Below, one piece after another: positions 43,741 to 52,918 of a stretch of 64,000 nt of DNA (its first letter is position 1; every line of letters starts with the position of its first letter). The position numbers and the translations under genes were made by a program. The notes beneath the pieces are model-generated. The model did not search any database, had not been told where the DNA came from, and saw only the letters and a program-made list of their open reading frames with translations. Origin of the DNA: Streptomyces sp. NBRC 110028 (lineage in GTDB: Bacteria; Actinomycetota; Actinomycetes; Streptomycetales; Streptomycetaceae); the NCBI RefSeq assembly GCF_001417735.1, contig NZ_BBUZ01000025.1:372001-436000 (forward strand). The letters run 5' to 3'.

Positions 43741-45930
43741 ATGGGCATCGCCGTCACGGAAGACCACGAGGAACTGGCGCGCGCGGTGCGGGGCTGGCTG
43801 GGGCGGGCGGTGCCGCCGGAGGCGGTGCGCAAGGCGCTCGACGCCGCGCCCGGCGGCGGCGAACGGACCGCCTACTGGCCCGGCCTGGCCGCGCAGGGCC
43901 TGCTCGGGCCGCATCTGCCGGAGGAGCGGGGCGGAGGCGGCGGGGGACTGGTCGACCTCGCCGTCGTCCTGGAGGAGACCGGACGGGCGGTGCTGCCCGG
44001 GCCGTATCTGCCCACCGTACTGGCCTCCGCCGTGCTGCACCGGGCCGGCCGGGACGAACTGGTCGCGGGCCTCGCCGACGGCAGCCGCGCCGGAGCCGTC
44101 GCGTTCGGCGCCGGATCGCTCACCGCCGCGCCCGGCCCGGACGGCGGACTGGTCCTCGACGGCTGCGCGCCGCCGGTCCTGGGCGCGGCGGACGCCGATG
44201 TGATCGTCCTCGCCGCGGCCCGGGGCACGTCGACCGTCTGGCTGGCCGTGGACGGCGCCGACCTCACCCTCCGCGTCCACGACGGCGCCGACCCCACCCG
44301 CCCGACCGCCGAGGTACGCGCCACGGGCGTGGCCGTACCCCGGGCCCGGGCGCTGGACGTCGACCCCGCGCTGGTGACGGACCTGGCGTCCGTCCTGCTC
44401 GCTGCCGAGGCGTGCGGCACCGCGGGCCGGGCGCTGGAGACGGCGGTCGGACACGCCCGGGTGCGGGAGCAGTTCGGGCGGCCGATCGGGCAGTTCCAGG
44501 CGGTGAAGCACCTGTGTGCCGACATGCTCGTCCGCGTCGAGCAGGCCCGCGCCCTCACCTGGGACGCGGCCCGCGCGGCGGACGAGGCACCCGACACACG
44601 CGGGCTCACGGCCGCGCTCGCCGCGGCCACCGCGCTCGACGCCGCGTACGGCTGTGCCAAGGACTGCGTCCAGATCCTCGGCGGCCTCGGCTTCACCTGG
44701 GAACACGACGCCCACCTCCATCTGCGCCGCGCCACGGTGGCCCGCGCGCTGCTCGGCACCGGCGCCCACCACCGGTCGCGCGCCGCGCGCCTCGCCGCCA
44801 CCGGGGCCCGCCGTGAACTGCGGCTCGACCTCCCGCCCGAGGCCGAGGCCCACCGCCGTGAGGCCCGGGCCGTCATCGCCACGGCGCGCGGGCTGGACCC
44901 GGGCGCCGCCCGGCGCGCCCTCGCGCCCACCGGGTACGCCGCACCGCATCTGCCACGCCCGTACGGCCTCGGCGCGAGCCCGCTGCACCAGCTCGCCATC
45001 GCGCGCGAGCTGCGCGACGCGGGCGTGGCCCTCAGTGATCTGGGCGTCGCCACCTGGGTGGTGCCCTCGCTCATCGCGTACGGCACGGACGCCCAGCGCG
45101 AGCGCTTCCTGCTGCCCACGCTCCGCGGCGAACTGCGCTGGTGCCAGCTGTTCTCCGAGCCCGAAGCCGGCTCCGACCTCGCCGGCTTGCGCACCCGGGC
45201 CGAGCGCACGGCGGAGGGCTGGTGGCGGGTCAGCGGGCAGAAGGTGTGGACATCGGGGGCCCGGTCGGCGGACTACGGCATCCTGCTGGCCCGTACGAAC
45301 CCGAAGGCACCCAAGCACAAGGGGCTCGGCTACTTCCTGATCGACATGAAGCGGACGGCCGGGATCACCATCCGCCCGCTGCGGGAGATCACCGGGGACT
45401 CCCTCTTCAACGAGGTGTTCCTGGACGATGTGCTGCTCCCACCGGACGCGGTGGTGGGCGAGGTGGACGCGGGCTGGGCGGTCGCCCGCAACACCCTCGG
45501 CAACGAACGCGTCCACATGGCCGACCAGCTGACCTTCGACACCGGCCTGGAGGCGCTGATCGACCACTCCGCGGCCGCCCCGGACGGCGTGCTGTACGAG
45601 CGCGTCGGCGGGCTGATGGCCGAGGCCCACGCCCTCGCCTGCATCGGGCTGCGCACCACCCTGCGCCAGGTGTCCGGGGTGGAGCCGGGCCCGGGCGCGA
45701 GCGTCCGCAAGCTCATCCAGACCGCCCATCAGCAGAAGGTCGCCGAACTGGCCCTGGAGCTGCTGGGCCCCGGCGGCGCGGTGCGCGAGGGCGCGGGCGA
45801 ACGGGCCCTGCACGGCTTCCTGATGTCGCGCTGCCTGACCATCGCGGGCGGTACGACCCAGGTGCAGCTGAACGTCGTCGCGGAACGGCTGCTCGGCCTG
45901 CCCCGCGATGGAGGCCGCGACGGTACATAG
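43741..45930 (+). CDS. Fused tandem acyl-CoA dehydrogenase, FadE34 (ChsE3)-like
   Basis: A 729-residue chain of two acyl-CoA dehydrogenase units. Unit 1 (about 1-370) ends with REQFGRPIGQFQAVKHLCAD and DCVQILGGLGFTWEHDAHLH. Unit 2 (about 375-725) has WCQLFSEPEAGSDLAGLRTR, GWWRVSGQKVWTSGARSADY and LTIAGGTTQVQLNVVAERLL. Fused chains of this size are known for FadE34, which dehydrogenates steroid side-chain CoA thioesters, whereas related enzymes are separate subunits. KstR box and CTGAC palindrome precede it. The gene ends exactly at a MITE: the insertion turned an ancestral TAA into TAG without altering the protein. Confidence 0.87.
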   Translation: MGIAVTEDHEELARAVRGWLGRAVPPEAVRKALDAAPGGGERTAYWPGLAAQGLLGPHLPEERGGGGGGLVDLAVVLEETGRAVLPGPYLPTVLASAVLHRAGRDELVAGLADGSRAGAVAFGAGSLTAAPGPDGGLVLDGCAPPVLGAADADVIVLAAARGTSTVWLAVDGADLTLRVHDGADPTRPTAEVRATGVAVPRARALDVDPALVTDLASVLLAAEACGTAGRALETAVGHARVREQFGRPIGQFQAVKHLCADMLVRVEQARALTWDAARAADEAPDTRGLTAALAAATALDAAYGCAKDCVQILGGLGFTWEHDAHLHLRRATVARALLGTGAHHRSRAARLAATGARRELRLDLPPEAEAHRREARAVIATARGLDPGAARRALAPTGYAAPHLPRPYGLGASPLHQLAIARELRDAGVALSDLGVATWVVPSLIAYGTDAQRERFLLPTLRGELRWCQLFSEPEAGSDLAGLRTRAERTAEGWWRVSGQKVWTSGARSADYGILLARTNPKAPKHKGLGYFLIDMKRTAGITIRPLREITGDSLFNEVFLDDVLLPPDAVVGEVDAGWAVARNTLGNERVHMADQLTFDTGLEALIDHSAAAPDGVLYERVGGLMAEAHALACIGLRTTLRQVSGVEPGPGASVRKLIQTAHQQKVAELALELLGPGGAVREGAGERALHGFLMSRCLTIAGGTTQVQLNVVAERLLGLPRDGGRDGT

Positions 45931-46090
45931 TGCCGCGTCAGTCAAGGTTTGCCCGGTAGCGAGGCGTCCTGGTGCGGTCAGATGCAAGGCGCCGGATCGG
46001 CCTCGTAGTGGGCCTACTCGGTCGATTCGGCAACGCCGCAGATGGCCGTGCCAGGGCGGCGAGCGGGGTGAACCTTGGCTGACGCGGCAC
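45930..46090. mobile_element. 161-bp MITE with 20-bp inverted ends and TA target duplication
   Basis: The left end GTGCCGCGTCAGTCAAGGTT (45930-45949) is matched in inverted orientation by the right end (46071-46090) with one mismatch; weaker pairing continues inwards for about 30 bp. TA flanks both sides (45928-45929 and 46091-46092). It encodes nothing. Length, long inverted ends and TA duplication fit a non-autonomous derivative of an IS630/Tc1-type element. Confidence 0.8.
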
Positions 46091-46164
46091 TAAGCCCATC
46101 GGCCCGCGCGAATGCGCCGAAATGCCGATGCGGGGGGCGGGCCCGGGGTGCGAGCATCACCGCC

Positions 46165-47631
46165 ATGCCCAGCCCGACTCCCCCTTCGCGTGCCATTCCC
46201 TCCGCCACCGATCCCGCCCCGCGCCCGCCCCGTGCCTCGCCGCCGGCCTGGGCGGTGCTGCTGGCCGCCTGCTCCGGACAGTTCGTGGTGGTCCTCGACA
46301 TATCGGTGGTCAACGTCGCCCTGCCGTCCATACGCACCGACCTGGGGCTCGGCGAGACCGCGCTGCAGTGGGTGGTCAACGCCTACGCGCTGACCTTCGC
46401 CGGGTTCATGCTGCTCGGAGGCCGCGCGGCCGACCTCTTCGGACGCAAGCGGGTCTTCCTCACCGGGCTCGGGCTGTTCACCGCCGCCAGCCTGGCGGGC
46501 GGCGTCGCCCAGCAGCCCTGGCAACTGGTCGCGGCCCGCGCCCTCCAGGGCCTCGGCGCGGCCGTGCTCTCACCGGCCACGCTCACCATCCTCACCACCG
46601 CCTTCCCGCACGGCGCGGCCCGCACCCGCGCCATCGGCACCTGGGCGGCGGTCGGCGCGGGCGGGGGAGCGGCGGGCGGGCTGGTCGGCGGGGTGCTCAC
46701 CGAGTATCTGTCGTGGCGCTGGGTGCTGCTGGTCAACGTGCCGGTGGGCGCGCTGGTGCTGGTGGCCGCGGTGGTGTGGCTGACCGAGAGCCGCTCCGGG
46801 ACGGTACGACGGCTCGACGTCCCCGGCGCGGTGCTGGTCACGGCGGGCGTCACCGCGCTCGCGTACGGCATCGTGCAGACCGAGCCGCACGGCTGGGGTG
46901 CCGCCGCCTCGCTCGGGCCGCTGCTCGCCGGGGTGGCGCTGCTCGCGGTCTTCGTCGCCGTCGAGGCGCGTACGGCGGAACCACTGATGCCGCTGCGGCT
47001 GTTCCGGATCCGGGCGGTCACGGCGGCGAACGCGGTGATGGTGGTGTGCGGCGGCGGCATGTTCGCCATGTGGTACCTCATGACGCTCTATTTGCAGAAC
47101 GTGTTGCACTACAGCCCGGTCAAGGCCGGTCTCGCCTTCCTCCCGCACAGCCTGTCGATCGTCCTCGGCTCCAAGGTCGCGCCCCGGCTGATGGCCCGGC
47201 TGGACGGGAAGCTGCTGGCCATCGCGGGCGGATCGCTGGCCGTCGTCGGCTACGCGTGGCAGAGCCGGATGGACGCGGACGGCACCTACGTCGGTACGGT
47301 GCTGGGCCCCGCGATCATCATGTCGCTCGGGGCCGGGCTGATGACGACCCCGCTCGCCGCCTCCGCCACCTCGGGCGCGGGCCCGTCGGAAGCGGGACTG
47401 GTGTCGGGGCTGGTCAACACCTCGCGGCAGATCGGCGGCGCGCTGGGCCTGACCGTGCTGGCGACGGTCGCGGCCGAGCGGATCGCGGCCCGTGGCGGGG
47501 ACGGGCCGGAGGCGCTGGCGGCCGGGTACGGCCACGCGTTCGTCGTGGCCACGGGGATCATCGCGGCGGCGGTGCTGCTGATGGCCGTGGCCCTGCCGCG
47601 TACGCCCGCCGCGCCTCCCGCGGATTCATAA
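46165..47631 (+). CDS. MFS transporter, DHA2 (14-TMS) drug-efflux type
   Basis: A 488-residue polytopic protein. Family motifs include LDISVVNVALPSIRTDLGLG (motif D1), LLGGRAADLFGRKRVFLTGL (motif A) and the motif C region WAAVGAGGGAAGGLVGGVLT. It is a probable proton-driven exporter of toxic compounds or secondary metabolites. ATG 46165 is selected at the start of a short Pro-rich tail; the 5' extension to 46075 overlaps the MITE end and is unlikely. No adjacent regulator. Confidence 0.88.
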   Translation: MPSPTPPSRAIPSATDPAPRPPRASPPAWAVLLAACSGQFVVVLDISVVNVALPSIRTDLGLGETALQWVVNAYALTFAGFMLLGGRAADLFGRKRVFLTGLGLFTAASLAGGVAQQPWQLVAARALQGLGAAVLSPATLTILTTAFPHGAARTRAIGTWAAVGAGGGAAGGLVGGVLTEYLSWRWVLLVNVPVGALVLVAAVVWLTESRSGTVRRLDVPGAVLVTAGVTALAYGIVQTEPHGWGAAASLGPLLAGVALLAVFVAVEARTAEPLMPLRLFRIRAVTAANAVMVVCGGGMFAMWYLMTLYLQNVLHYSPVKAGLAFLPHSLSIVLGSKVAPRLMARLDGKLLAIAGGSLAVVGYAWQSRMDADGTYVGTVLGPAIIMSLGAGLMTTPLAASATSGAGPSEAGLVSGLVNTSRQIGGALGLTVLATVAAERIAARGGDGPEALAAGYGHAFVVATGIIAAAVLLMAVALPRTPAAPPADS

Positions 47632-47668
47632 CCAGCCGTTCCGGCGGGCGGACCCGTGCCGCGCAGAG

Positions 47669-47683
47669 CTGACGGGCCGTCAG
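47669..47683. promoter_or_regulatory. CTGAY-N5-RTCAG palindrome, copy 5 (before MaoC gene)
   Basis: CTGACGGGCCGTCAG is perfect over 7-bp arms with one central base. It lies 48 bp upstream of a perfect KstR box. Confidence 0.6.
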
Positions 47684-47731
47684 CAGTCTTCCCCCATCAG
47701 GGGGATTGGGCTATACATGGGTGCCATCGGC

Positions 47732-47745
47732 TAGAACGCGTTCTA
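47732..47745. promoter_or_regulatory. KstR box TAGAACGCGTTCTA (before MaoC gene)
   Basis: A fully symmetric 14-bp palindrome that matches the KstR consensus. It lies 143 bp upstream of the MaoC start and probably controls the MaoC-alcohol dehydrogenase-SDR operon. Confidence 0.78.
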
Positions 47746-47888
47746 AACGCGGCGCGGCCCTGCCGACCAGTGACGACCCCGGCGCGGCCGACGGTGCGGA
47801 CGGGCGGGCCGGGGTCTTCCCGCCAGCCGGGGGTTCTCCCGCCAGCCCGGGGGCCTCCCCGCCCTCCCGCCAAGGAGTGCTGCCGCCT

Positions 47889-48743
47889 ATGCCCATCGAC
47901 GCCGCCACGGCCGTCTCGGCCGAGCCCCGGAACACCGCCCTCGCCTGGGGACACAAGGACATCCAGCTCTACCACCTGGGCATCGGCGCCGGAATCCCGG
48001 CCACCGACCCCGATGAGCTGCGCTACACCCTGGAGAGCGAGCTGCACGTCCTGCCCAGCTTCGCCACCGTCGCGGGCGGCCGCATGGCGCTCGCCGGGGG
48101 GCTGAACGGCCCGGGGATCGACGTCGACCTCGCGGCCGTCCTGCACGGCGGCCAGACCGTCGAGGTGCACCGGCCGATCCCGGTGACCGGCGACGCCACC
48201 CAGACGTCCCGGGTCGCGGCGGTGTACGACAAGGGCAAGGCCGCGGTCATCGTGCTGCGCACCGAGGCGGCCGACGCGGACGGCCCGCTGTGGACCTGCG
48301 ACAGCCGCATCTTCGTGCGCGGCGAGGGCGGCTTCGGCGGCGAGCGCGGCCCCTCCGAGCGGCTGGAGACCCCCGACCGCGAACCCGACCGCACCGTGGA
48401 GCGGGCCATCCGGGAGGACCAGGCGCTGCTCTACCGGCTCTCCGGGGACTGGAACCCGTTGCACGCCGACCCCGGGTTCGCCAAGGTCGCGGGGTTCGAC
48501 AAGCCGATCCTGCACGGGCTGTGCTCGTACGGCATGGTCCTCAAGGCCGTCGTGGACACCGAACTGGGCGGCGACGTCGCCCGGGTGCGCTCGTACACCA
48601 CGCGCTTCGCCGGGGTGGTGTACCCGGGCGAGACCCTGCGCATCCGGATGTGGCGGGACGAGGGGCGCGTCCAGGTGACGGCGAGCGCCGTCGAGCGGGA
48701 CGACGCGCCCGTCCTCGGCGACACGGTCGTGGAGCACGCCTGA
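47889..48743 (+). CDS. MaoC-family enoyl-CoA hydratase, double hot-dog
   Basis: A 284-residue two-domain hot-dog hydratase. The hydratase-2 motif is in the C-terminal half: LSGDWNPLHADPGFAKVAGF followed by DKPILHGLCSYG, with the catalytic Asp and His. Length and layout agree with Rv3538-type (Hsd4B) hydratases of mycobacterial sterol side-chain oxidation. It should hydrate a trans-2-enoyl steroid CoA made by the acyl-CoA dehydrogenase. ATG 47889 follows AAGGAG at a long spacing of about 12 nt. KstR box upstream; two dehydrogenase genes follow. Confidence 0.87.
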   Translation: MPIDAATAVSAEPRNTALAWGHKDIQLYHLGIGAGIPATDPDELRYTLESELHVLPSFATVAGGRMALAGGLNGPGIDVDLAAVLHGGQTVEVHRPIPVTGDATQTSRVAAVYDKGKAAVIVLRTEAADADGPLWTCDSRIFVRGEGGFGGERGPSERLETPDREPDRTVERAIREDQALLYRLSGDWNPLHADPGFAKVAGFDKPILHGLCSYGMVLKAVVDTELGGDVARVRSYTTRFAGVVYPGETLRIRMWRDEGRVQVTASAVERDDAPVLGDTVVEHA

Positions 48744-48799
48744 CCCCGTGATCCGACACATCCGTACCCCTGATCTTCCCTGATCCGAGAGGAGCCGCT

Positions 48800-49885
48800 G
48801 TGCGCGCAGCCGTACTGCACGAGACGGGACAGGACAAGCTCGAAGTCCTCGACGACATCGAGGCCGTGGGCTTCGGCCCCGGCAAGGTCCGGCTGCGCAT
48901 CCGGGCCACCGGACTGTGCCACTCCGACCTCTCCGCGATGAGCGGCGTCCTGCCGCAGCCCGTGCCCTTCGTCCCCGGCCACGAGGGCGCGGGGGAGATC
49001 GTGGAGATCGGCGACGGGGTGACCGGGCTGAACCCCGGCGACCGCGTTCTGGTGTGCTGGCTGCCCGCCTGCGGCGGCTGCCCGTCCTGCAAGCGCGGTC
49101 AGACCCAGCTGTGTCTGACCGGGTTCATGAACGCCGGAACGGCCAACTTCAAGCGCGCGGGCGACGGCGCCGACCAGGTCTTCGGCATGGCCGGGACCGG
49201 CACCTTCGCCGAGGAGGTCGTCCTCCCGGCGTCCTGCGCCGTGCCGATCCCCGACGACGTCCCGTACGACATCGCCGCCCTCATCGGCTGCGGGGTGACC
49301 ACCGGGCTCGGCGCGGCCCTCAACACGGCGCGGGTGGAGGCCGGTTCGTCGGTCGCCGTCATCGGCTGCGGCGGGGTGGGCATCAGCGTCGTGCAGGGCG
49401 CCCGCGCGGCGGGCGCGGCGCACATCGTCGCCGTCGACCCCGTCACCTCGCGGCGCGAGGCGGCGCTGCGCTTCGGCGCCTCCGAGGCGGTCGCCCCGGA
49501 GGGGCTGGACGACGTCAAGAACAGCGTCACGGCGGGCGAGGGCTTCGACTACGTCTTCGAGGTCGTCGGCAAGTCCGCCACCGCCCGCCGCGCGTACGAG
49601 ACCACCCGGCGCGGCGGCACCCTGTGCGTCGTCGGCGCGGGCGCGGTGGACGACTTCCTCCAACTCAGCATGTTCGAGCTGTTCTTCGACGAGAAGCGGA
49701 TCCTGCCGTCCCTGTACGGCGGGGGCGATGTGCTGCGCTCGTACGAACGGACCATCGCGCTGTGGCGGGCGGGCCGCATCGACCTCGCCGGGCTCATCAC
49801 CCACCGGGTGCGGCTCGGCGAGATCAACGACGCGCTCGACCAGATGCGGACGGGGGAGGCGCTGCGCACATGCATCGAGATCTGA
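48800..49885 (+). CDS. Zinc-dependent alcohol dehydrogenase (MDR superfamily)
   Basis: A 361-residue medium-chain dehydrogenase. Catalytic zinc ligands are in ATGLCHSDLSAM and FVPGHEGAGEIVEIG, structural zinc cysteines in CGGCPSCKRGQTQLC, and the NAD loop is VAVIGCGGVGISVVQ. It oxidises an alcohol, probably a steroid or short-chain intermediate given the operon. GTG 48800 follows GAGAGGAG. Its last 16 bases overlap the start of the SDR gene, so translation is coupled. Confidence 0.88.
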   Translation: MRAAVLHETGQDKLEVLDDIEAVGFGPGKVRLRIRATGLCHSDLSAMSGVLPQPVPFVPGHEGAGEIVEIGDGVTGLNPGDRVLVCWLPACGGCPSCKRGQTQLCLTGFMNAGTANFKRAGDGADQVFGMAGTGTFAEEVVLPASCAVPIPDDVPYDIAALIGCGVTTGLGAALNTARVEAGSSVAVIGCGGVGISVVQGARAAGAAHIVAVDPVTSRREAALRFGASEAVAPEGLDDVKNSVTAGEGFDYVFEVVGKSATARRAYETTRRGGTLCVVGAGAVDDFLQLSMFELFFDEKRILPSLYGGGDVLRSYERTIALWRAGRIDLAGLITHRVRLGEINDALDQMRTGEALRTCIEI

Positions 49886-50835
49886 GCCGGGAGGGGAAGC
49901 GGCCGCTGGCGGGGAAGACCGCGATCGTCACCGGCGCCGGACGCGGGCTCGGCCGCGCCGAGGCCCTGGAGCTGGGCCGGCTCGGCGCCGCCGTCGTCGT
50001 CAACGACTACGGGCAGGGCGGCCGCGACGGTTCGGGCGAGGCGTCCTCCGGCCCCGCCGAGGAGGTGGCCGAGGAGATCCGCGCGGCGGGCGGCCGGGCT
50101 ACGGCCCACGGGGGCGACGTGGCCGACTTCGACACGGCGCGCGGGCTGGTGGGGCTCGCGGTCGACACGTACGGCGCGCTGGACATCCTCGTCAACAACG
50201 CGGGCATCCTCCGCGACCGGATGGTCTTCTCGATGAGCGAGGACGAATGGGACTCGGTCATCCGCGTCCATCTCAAGGGCCACTTCAACACCACCCGTTT
50301 CGCGGCCGCCCACTGGCGTGACCGCTCCAAGGCCGCCGGGGGCGGGCCGGTGCACGGCCGCATCGTGAACACCTCCTCCGAGGCCTTCCTCGCCGGGTCG
50401 CCCGGCCAGCCCAACTACGCGGCCGCGAAAGGCGGCATCGTCGGCCTGACGCTCTCCACGGCGGGCGCGCTCGCCAAATACGGTGTGACGGCGAACGTCA
50501 TCTGCCCACGGGCGCGCACCCGGATGACCGAGGACGTCTTCCCCGACGCCGGGCTCGCCCAGGACGGCCGCCCCGACGCGCTGTCCCCGGACCATGTGGC
50601 CCCGCTCGTCGGCTACCTCGCCTCGCCGCGGGCGACGGGGGTGAACGGCCAGGTGTTCGTGGTCCACGGGGGCATGGTGGCGATCGTGGAACGGCCGAGG
50701 GTGGCCGCGAAGCTGGACGCGGCGGGGGACGTCTTCGGCTTCGAGGAGCTGGACGGCCTGCTCACGCCGTACTTCGGCGAGCGGCGCGGTGAGGGGTTCG
50801 CGGCGCTGGAGGTGCTGAGCCTGAAGCGGGGGTGA
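49870..50835 (+). CDS. Short-chain dehydrogenase/reductase, Hsd4A-like
   Basis: A 321-residue SDR with the NAD loop KTAIVTGAGRGLGRAEALEL, LVNNAGILRDRMVFSMSEDE, the catalytic Ser in IVNTSSEAFLAG and YxxxK in PNYAAAKGGIVGL; VNDYGQGGRDG is characteristic of the multifunctional-enzyme-2 type. It resembles mycobacterial Rv3502c (Hsd4A), which oxidises the 3-hydroxyacyl-CoA of the sterol side chain, the step after the MaoC hydratase. ATG 49870 lies inside the alcohol dehydrogenase gene and has GGGGGAGG upstream. Confidence 0.88.
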   Translation: MHRDLSREGKRPLAGKTAIVTGAGRGLGRAEALELGRLGAAVVVNDYGQGGRDGSGEASSGPAEEVAEEIRAAGGRATAHGGDVADFDTARGLVGLAVDTYGALDILVNNAGILRDRMVFSMSEDEWDSVIRVHLKGHFNTTRFAAAHWRDRSKAAGGGPVHGRIVNTSSEAFLAGSPGQPNYAAAKGGIVGLTLSTAGALAKYGVTANVICPRARTRMTEDVFPDAGLAQDGRPDALSPDHVAPLVGYLASPRATGVNGQVFVVHGGMVAIVERPRVAAKLDAAGDVFGFEELDGLLTPYFGERRGEGFAALEVLSLKRG

Positions 50836-50840
50836 ACGAG

Positions 50841-50897
50841 CCCACCCCGCCCTTCCCCACAGCCTTCGGCGAGTGCTGCGGGGAGGGGCGGGGTGGG
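50841..50897 (+). terminator. Strong hairpin terminator after the SDR gene
   Basis: An 18-bp stem with one wobble pair (CCCACCCCGCCCTTCCCC at 50841-50858, pairing with 50880-50897) encloses a 21-nt loop, 6 bp after the stop codon. It closes the MaoC operon. Confidence 0.85.
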
Positions 50898-50917
50898 ATG
50901 GTGCGCTCCCGGCCGCC

Positions 50918-51082
50918 TTACGAGGCGTGCCCGCTCGGCCGGCGGTGGCGGCCGTGTACCGGAGCCTGCGGCTCCTCGGACGCGGCTTGCCGCCCCCGGT
51001 GTTTGCCCTGGCCTGCGGCGGCATCGGCTTTGGCAGCCTCCTGCGGGCGCGCCTGGGGCATGTCGGTTCGGGTATCGGACAT
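50918..51082 (-). CDS. Small basic His/Arg-rich protein, hypothetical
   Basis: A possible 54-residue protein starting MSDTRTDMPQARPQEAAKAD and ending in HGRHRRPSGHAS. It carries two related motifs, GKHRGR and HGRHRRP. I have an impression of similar small Streptomyces proteins but cannot name the family. ATG 51082 has GGGGTGA about 9 nt upstream. The gene lies alone between two terminators/genes; it could also be non-coding. Confidence 0.4.
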   Translation of the reverse strand: MSDTRTDMPQARPQEAAKADAAAGQGKHRGRQAASEEPQAPVHGRHRRPSGHAS

Positions 51083-51187
51083 GTGGGAAGTCACCCCGGT
51101 AAGTTCGCTCCGTACTCTGCGCGAGGGGCCCGCCACAACGTGGATATGCGCCATGCCAATCGGCTGCGCAGCCCCGAGCGACCGAGT

Positions 51188-52918
51188 CTAACCAGGGCGT
51201 TGATCGCGAACCCAGCGGGGTGGCCGGGGCTCCTGTGACCTGGCGAGAGGCGCCTGCTGGAGCGGTACGGGCCGCGGGGCGACCACGGTCAGCTCGGGCT
51301 CCTGCCCGGTCTCCTGCTCGACTCCGGGCCAGGACCCCGTCCCGGCCCACGGCTCCACCCCGGACTCCCCGCGCGCGCCGCCCGCGCCCGCGCGCGTGAT
51401 CAGGCTCGCGCCCGCGCTCACGTCCGTGCCCAGGCGCACTCGGACGCTCCAGGCCGCACGGGGGTCCGTGCCCGGGCCCACCCCCAAGCGCCCGCCCGCG
51501 CGCAAACCCGCGCCCGGGCCGGTGCCCACGCCCGGGCCGGTGCCCACGCCCGGCTCCGTGCCCACGCCCGGCTCCGTGTCCATGCTCAGGCCCGCGCCCA
51601 TGTGCCCGCCCGCGCTCAAGCCGGCGCCCGCGCTCAGGCCCGCGCCCGCACCCGCACCCGCGCTCGCCTCTCCATCCGAGCCATCCCCGCGCGCGCCCGC
51701 ACCCGCGCTCGCACCCGCGCTCGCGCCCACGCGCGGGCCCGCGCCCGCGTGCGTGACGGCCTCCGAAGCCGCGCCGCCGCCGCTCACCTTTCGCCACGGC
51801 GTGATCCCGGTCGCCTCCACCGGGCGGGCGGTGGGGCGGGGCGCCCGCCGGATCATCCGCGGTCCGGCGGGCGGGCGCGGCGCCGCTGCCTCCGGCAGCC
51901 ACACCCGCGCCAGCCCGCACGGCACCTGACGCGTCGCGTACGGCAGCCACAGCTCGCCGTCCCGGCTCCACAGACCGGCCCCGGGCAGCCAGCCCTCCGG
52001 GGCCGAGAACTGGCGCAACCGCCGCTCGGACGGCCGCCAGACGCCCACCCACGGCCGCCCACCCGCCGCGGCGTCGATGCGGAAGGCGACCGCGCACGCC
52101 TCCGGCGTCAGCATCTGCCCCGGCTGGATCGCGAAGGGCGCGGCCGTCGCCTGGGCGGGCGGGCGGAGGCAGTCCGGGAAGCGGACCGGGAGGGTGCTGC
52201 CCAGGACGCCCCACCCCAGACGCTCGTCGCCGGGCGCGTCGGACCGTACGAGCAGCAGACCGCTGTCGGGGTCGGCGAGGAGCAGCCGGTCGTTGCTGCG
52301 CTCGGTGATCTGGAGCAGCGGGCTGGTCTCACCGCCCCGCCCGAGGTCCACCACGATGGTCTTGGTGCGGCCCTCCAGTTCGCGGTCGAGGGCGAGCAGT
52401 CGGCCCATGCGGTCCAGCCAGGCGCCGCCCGTGCAGCGCCCGGGCACTTCGGTCAGGTGCTGGAGCCCGCGGGTGCCGCCGTGGATCAGCCAGACGGAGG
52501 TGGAGCGGGGGCCGCGTCCCAGGGCGTAGGCGCAGGTGCCGCCGGGCGCGGGCGGCAGCAGCGAGACGTCGGCGCGGTCGATGCCGCCGAGGACCCGCTC
52601 GCCCGTGCCCGGGCCGGTGGGGTAGAGGAGCGAGAAGGCGTGGTGCCCGGCCACCCGGCGGTGGATCAGCACCTGCCCGTCGGAAAGCGGCAGCACCTCG
52701 CTGTCCGGCTCCTCGGGCTGGACGCCCGGCAGCGGCACGGCATACGGCTCGGGCCCGTCGAGCGTCCAGCGCTCGGGGTACCAGCAGCCGGTGTCGCCGC
52801 CGAGGGCGAGCCGCGCACCGTACGAACGGTCCGGGGTGATGGTGAAATCCGTGGACCTTTCTCGTGGCCGGGCGCTGACTCCCGTGGCGAGGGCGGCGTC
52901 GAAGGCACAGGCGGTCAT
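51188..52918 (-). CDS. Beta-propeller-like protein with long repetitive Gly/Ala-rich tail
   Basis: A 576-residue protein. The N-terminal part (about 20-350) has repeated strands such as SVWLIHGGTRGLQHLTEVPG, GRLLALDRELEGRTKTIVV and LLLADPDSGLLLVRSD, suggestive of a TolB/WD-like propeller. The tail from about residue 390 is AGAG-type low complexity with six-residue units GVGTEP/GVGTGP, then a Pro-rich end. No signal peptide is evident, so it is probably cytoplasmic. ATG 52918 follows GGAGGTGA. Function unknown; the tail should be hypervariable in length between strains. Confidence 0.7.
   Translation of the reverse strand: MTACAFDAALATGVSARPRERSTDFTITPDRSYGARLALGGDTGCWYPERWTLDGPEPYAVPLPGVQPEEPDSEVLPLSDGQVLIHRRVAGHHAFSLLYPTGPGTGERVLGGIDRADVSLLPPAPGGTCAYALGRGPRSTSVWLIHGGTRGLQHLTEVPGRCTGGAWLDRMGRLLALDRELEGRTKTIVVDLGRGGETSPLLQITERSNDRLLLADPDSGLLLVRSDAPGDERLGWGVLGSTLPVRFPDCLRPPAQATAAPFAIQPGQMLTPEACAVAFRIDAAAGGRPWVGVWRPSERRLRQFSAPEGWLPGAGLWSRDGELWLPYATRQVPCGLARVWLPEAAAPRPPAGPRMIRRAPRPTARPVEATGITPWRKVSGGGAASEAVTHAGAGPRVGASAGASAGAGARGDGSDGEASAGAGAGAGLSAGAGLSAGGHMGAGLSMDTEPGVGTEPGVGTGPGVGTGPGAGLRAGGRLGVGPGTDPRAAWSVRVRLGTDVSAGASLITRAGAGGARGESGVEPWAGTGSWPGVEQETGQEPELTVVAPRPVPLQQAPLARSQEPRPPRWVRDQRPG
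51511..51760. repeat. Coding low-complexity and 18-bp tandem repeats
   Basis: About four 18-bp units (GCCGGTGCCCACGCCCGG type, 51511-51580) are followed by irregular GCGCCC-rich short repeats to about 51760. They encode the GVGTxP and AGAGAG portions of the propeller protein. Confidence 0.75.
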
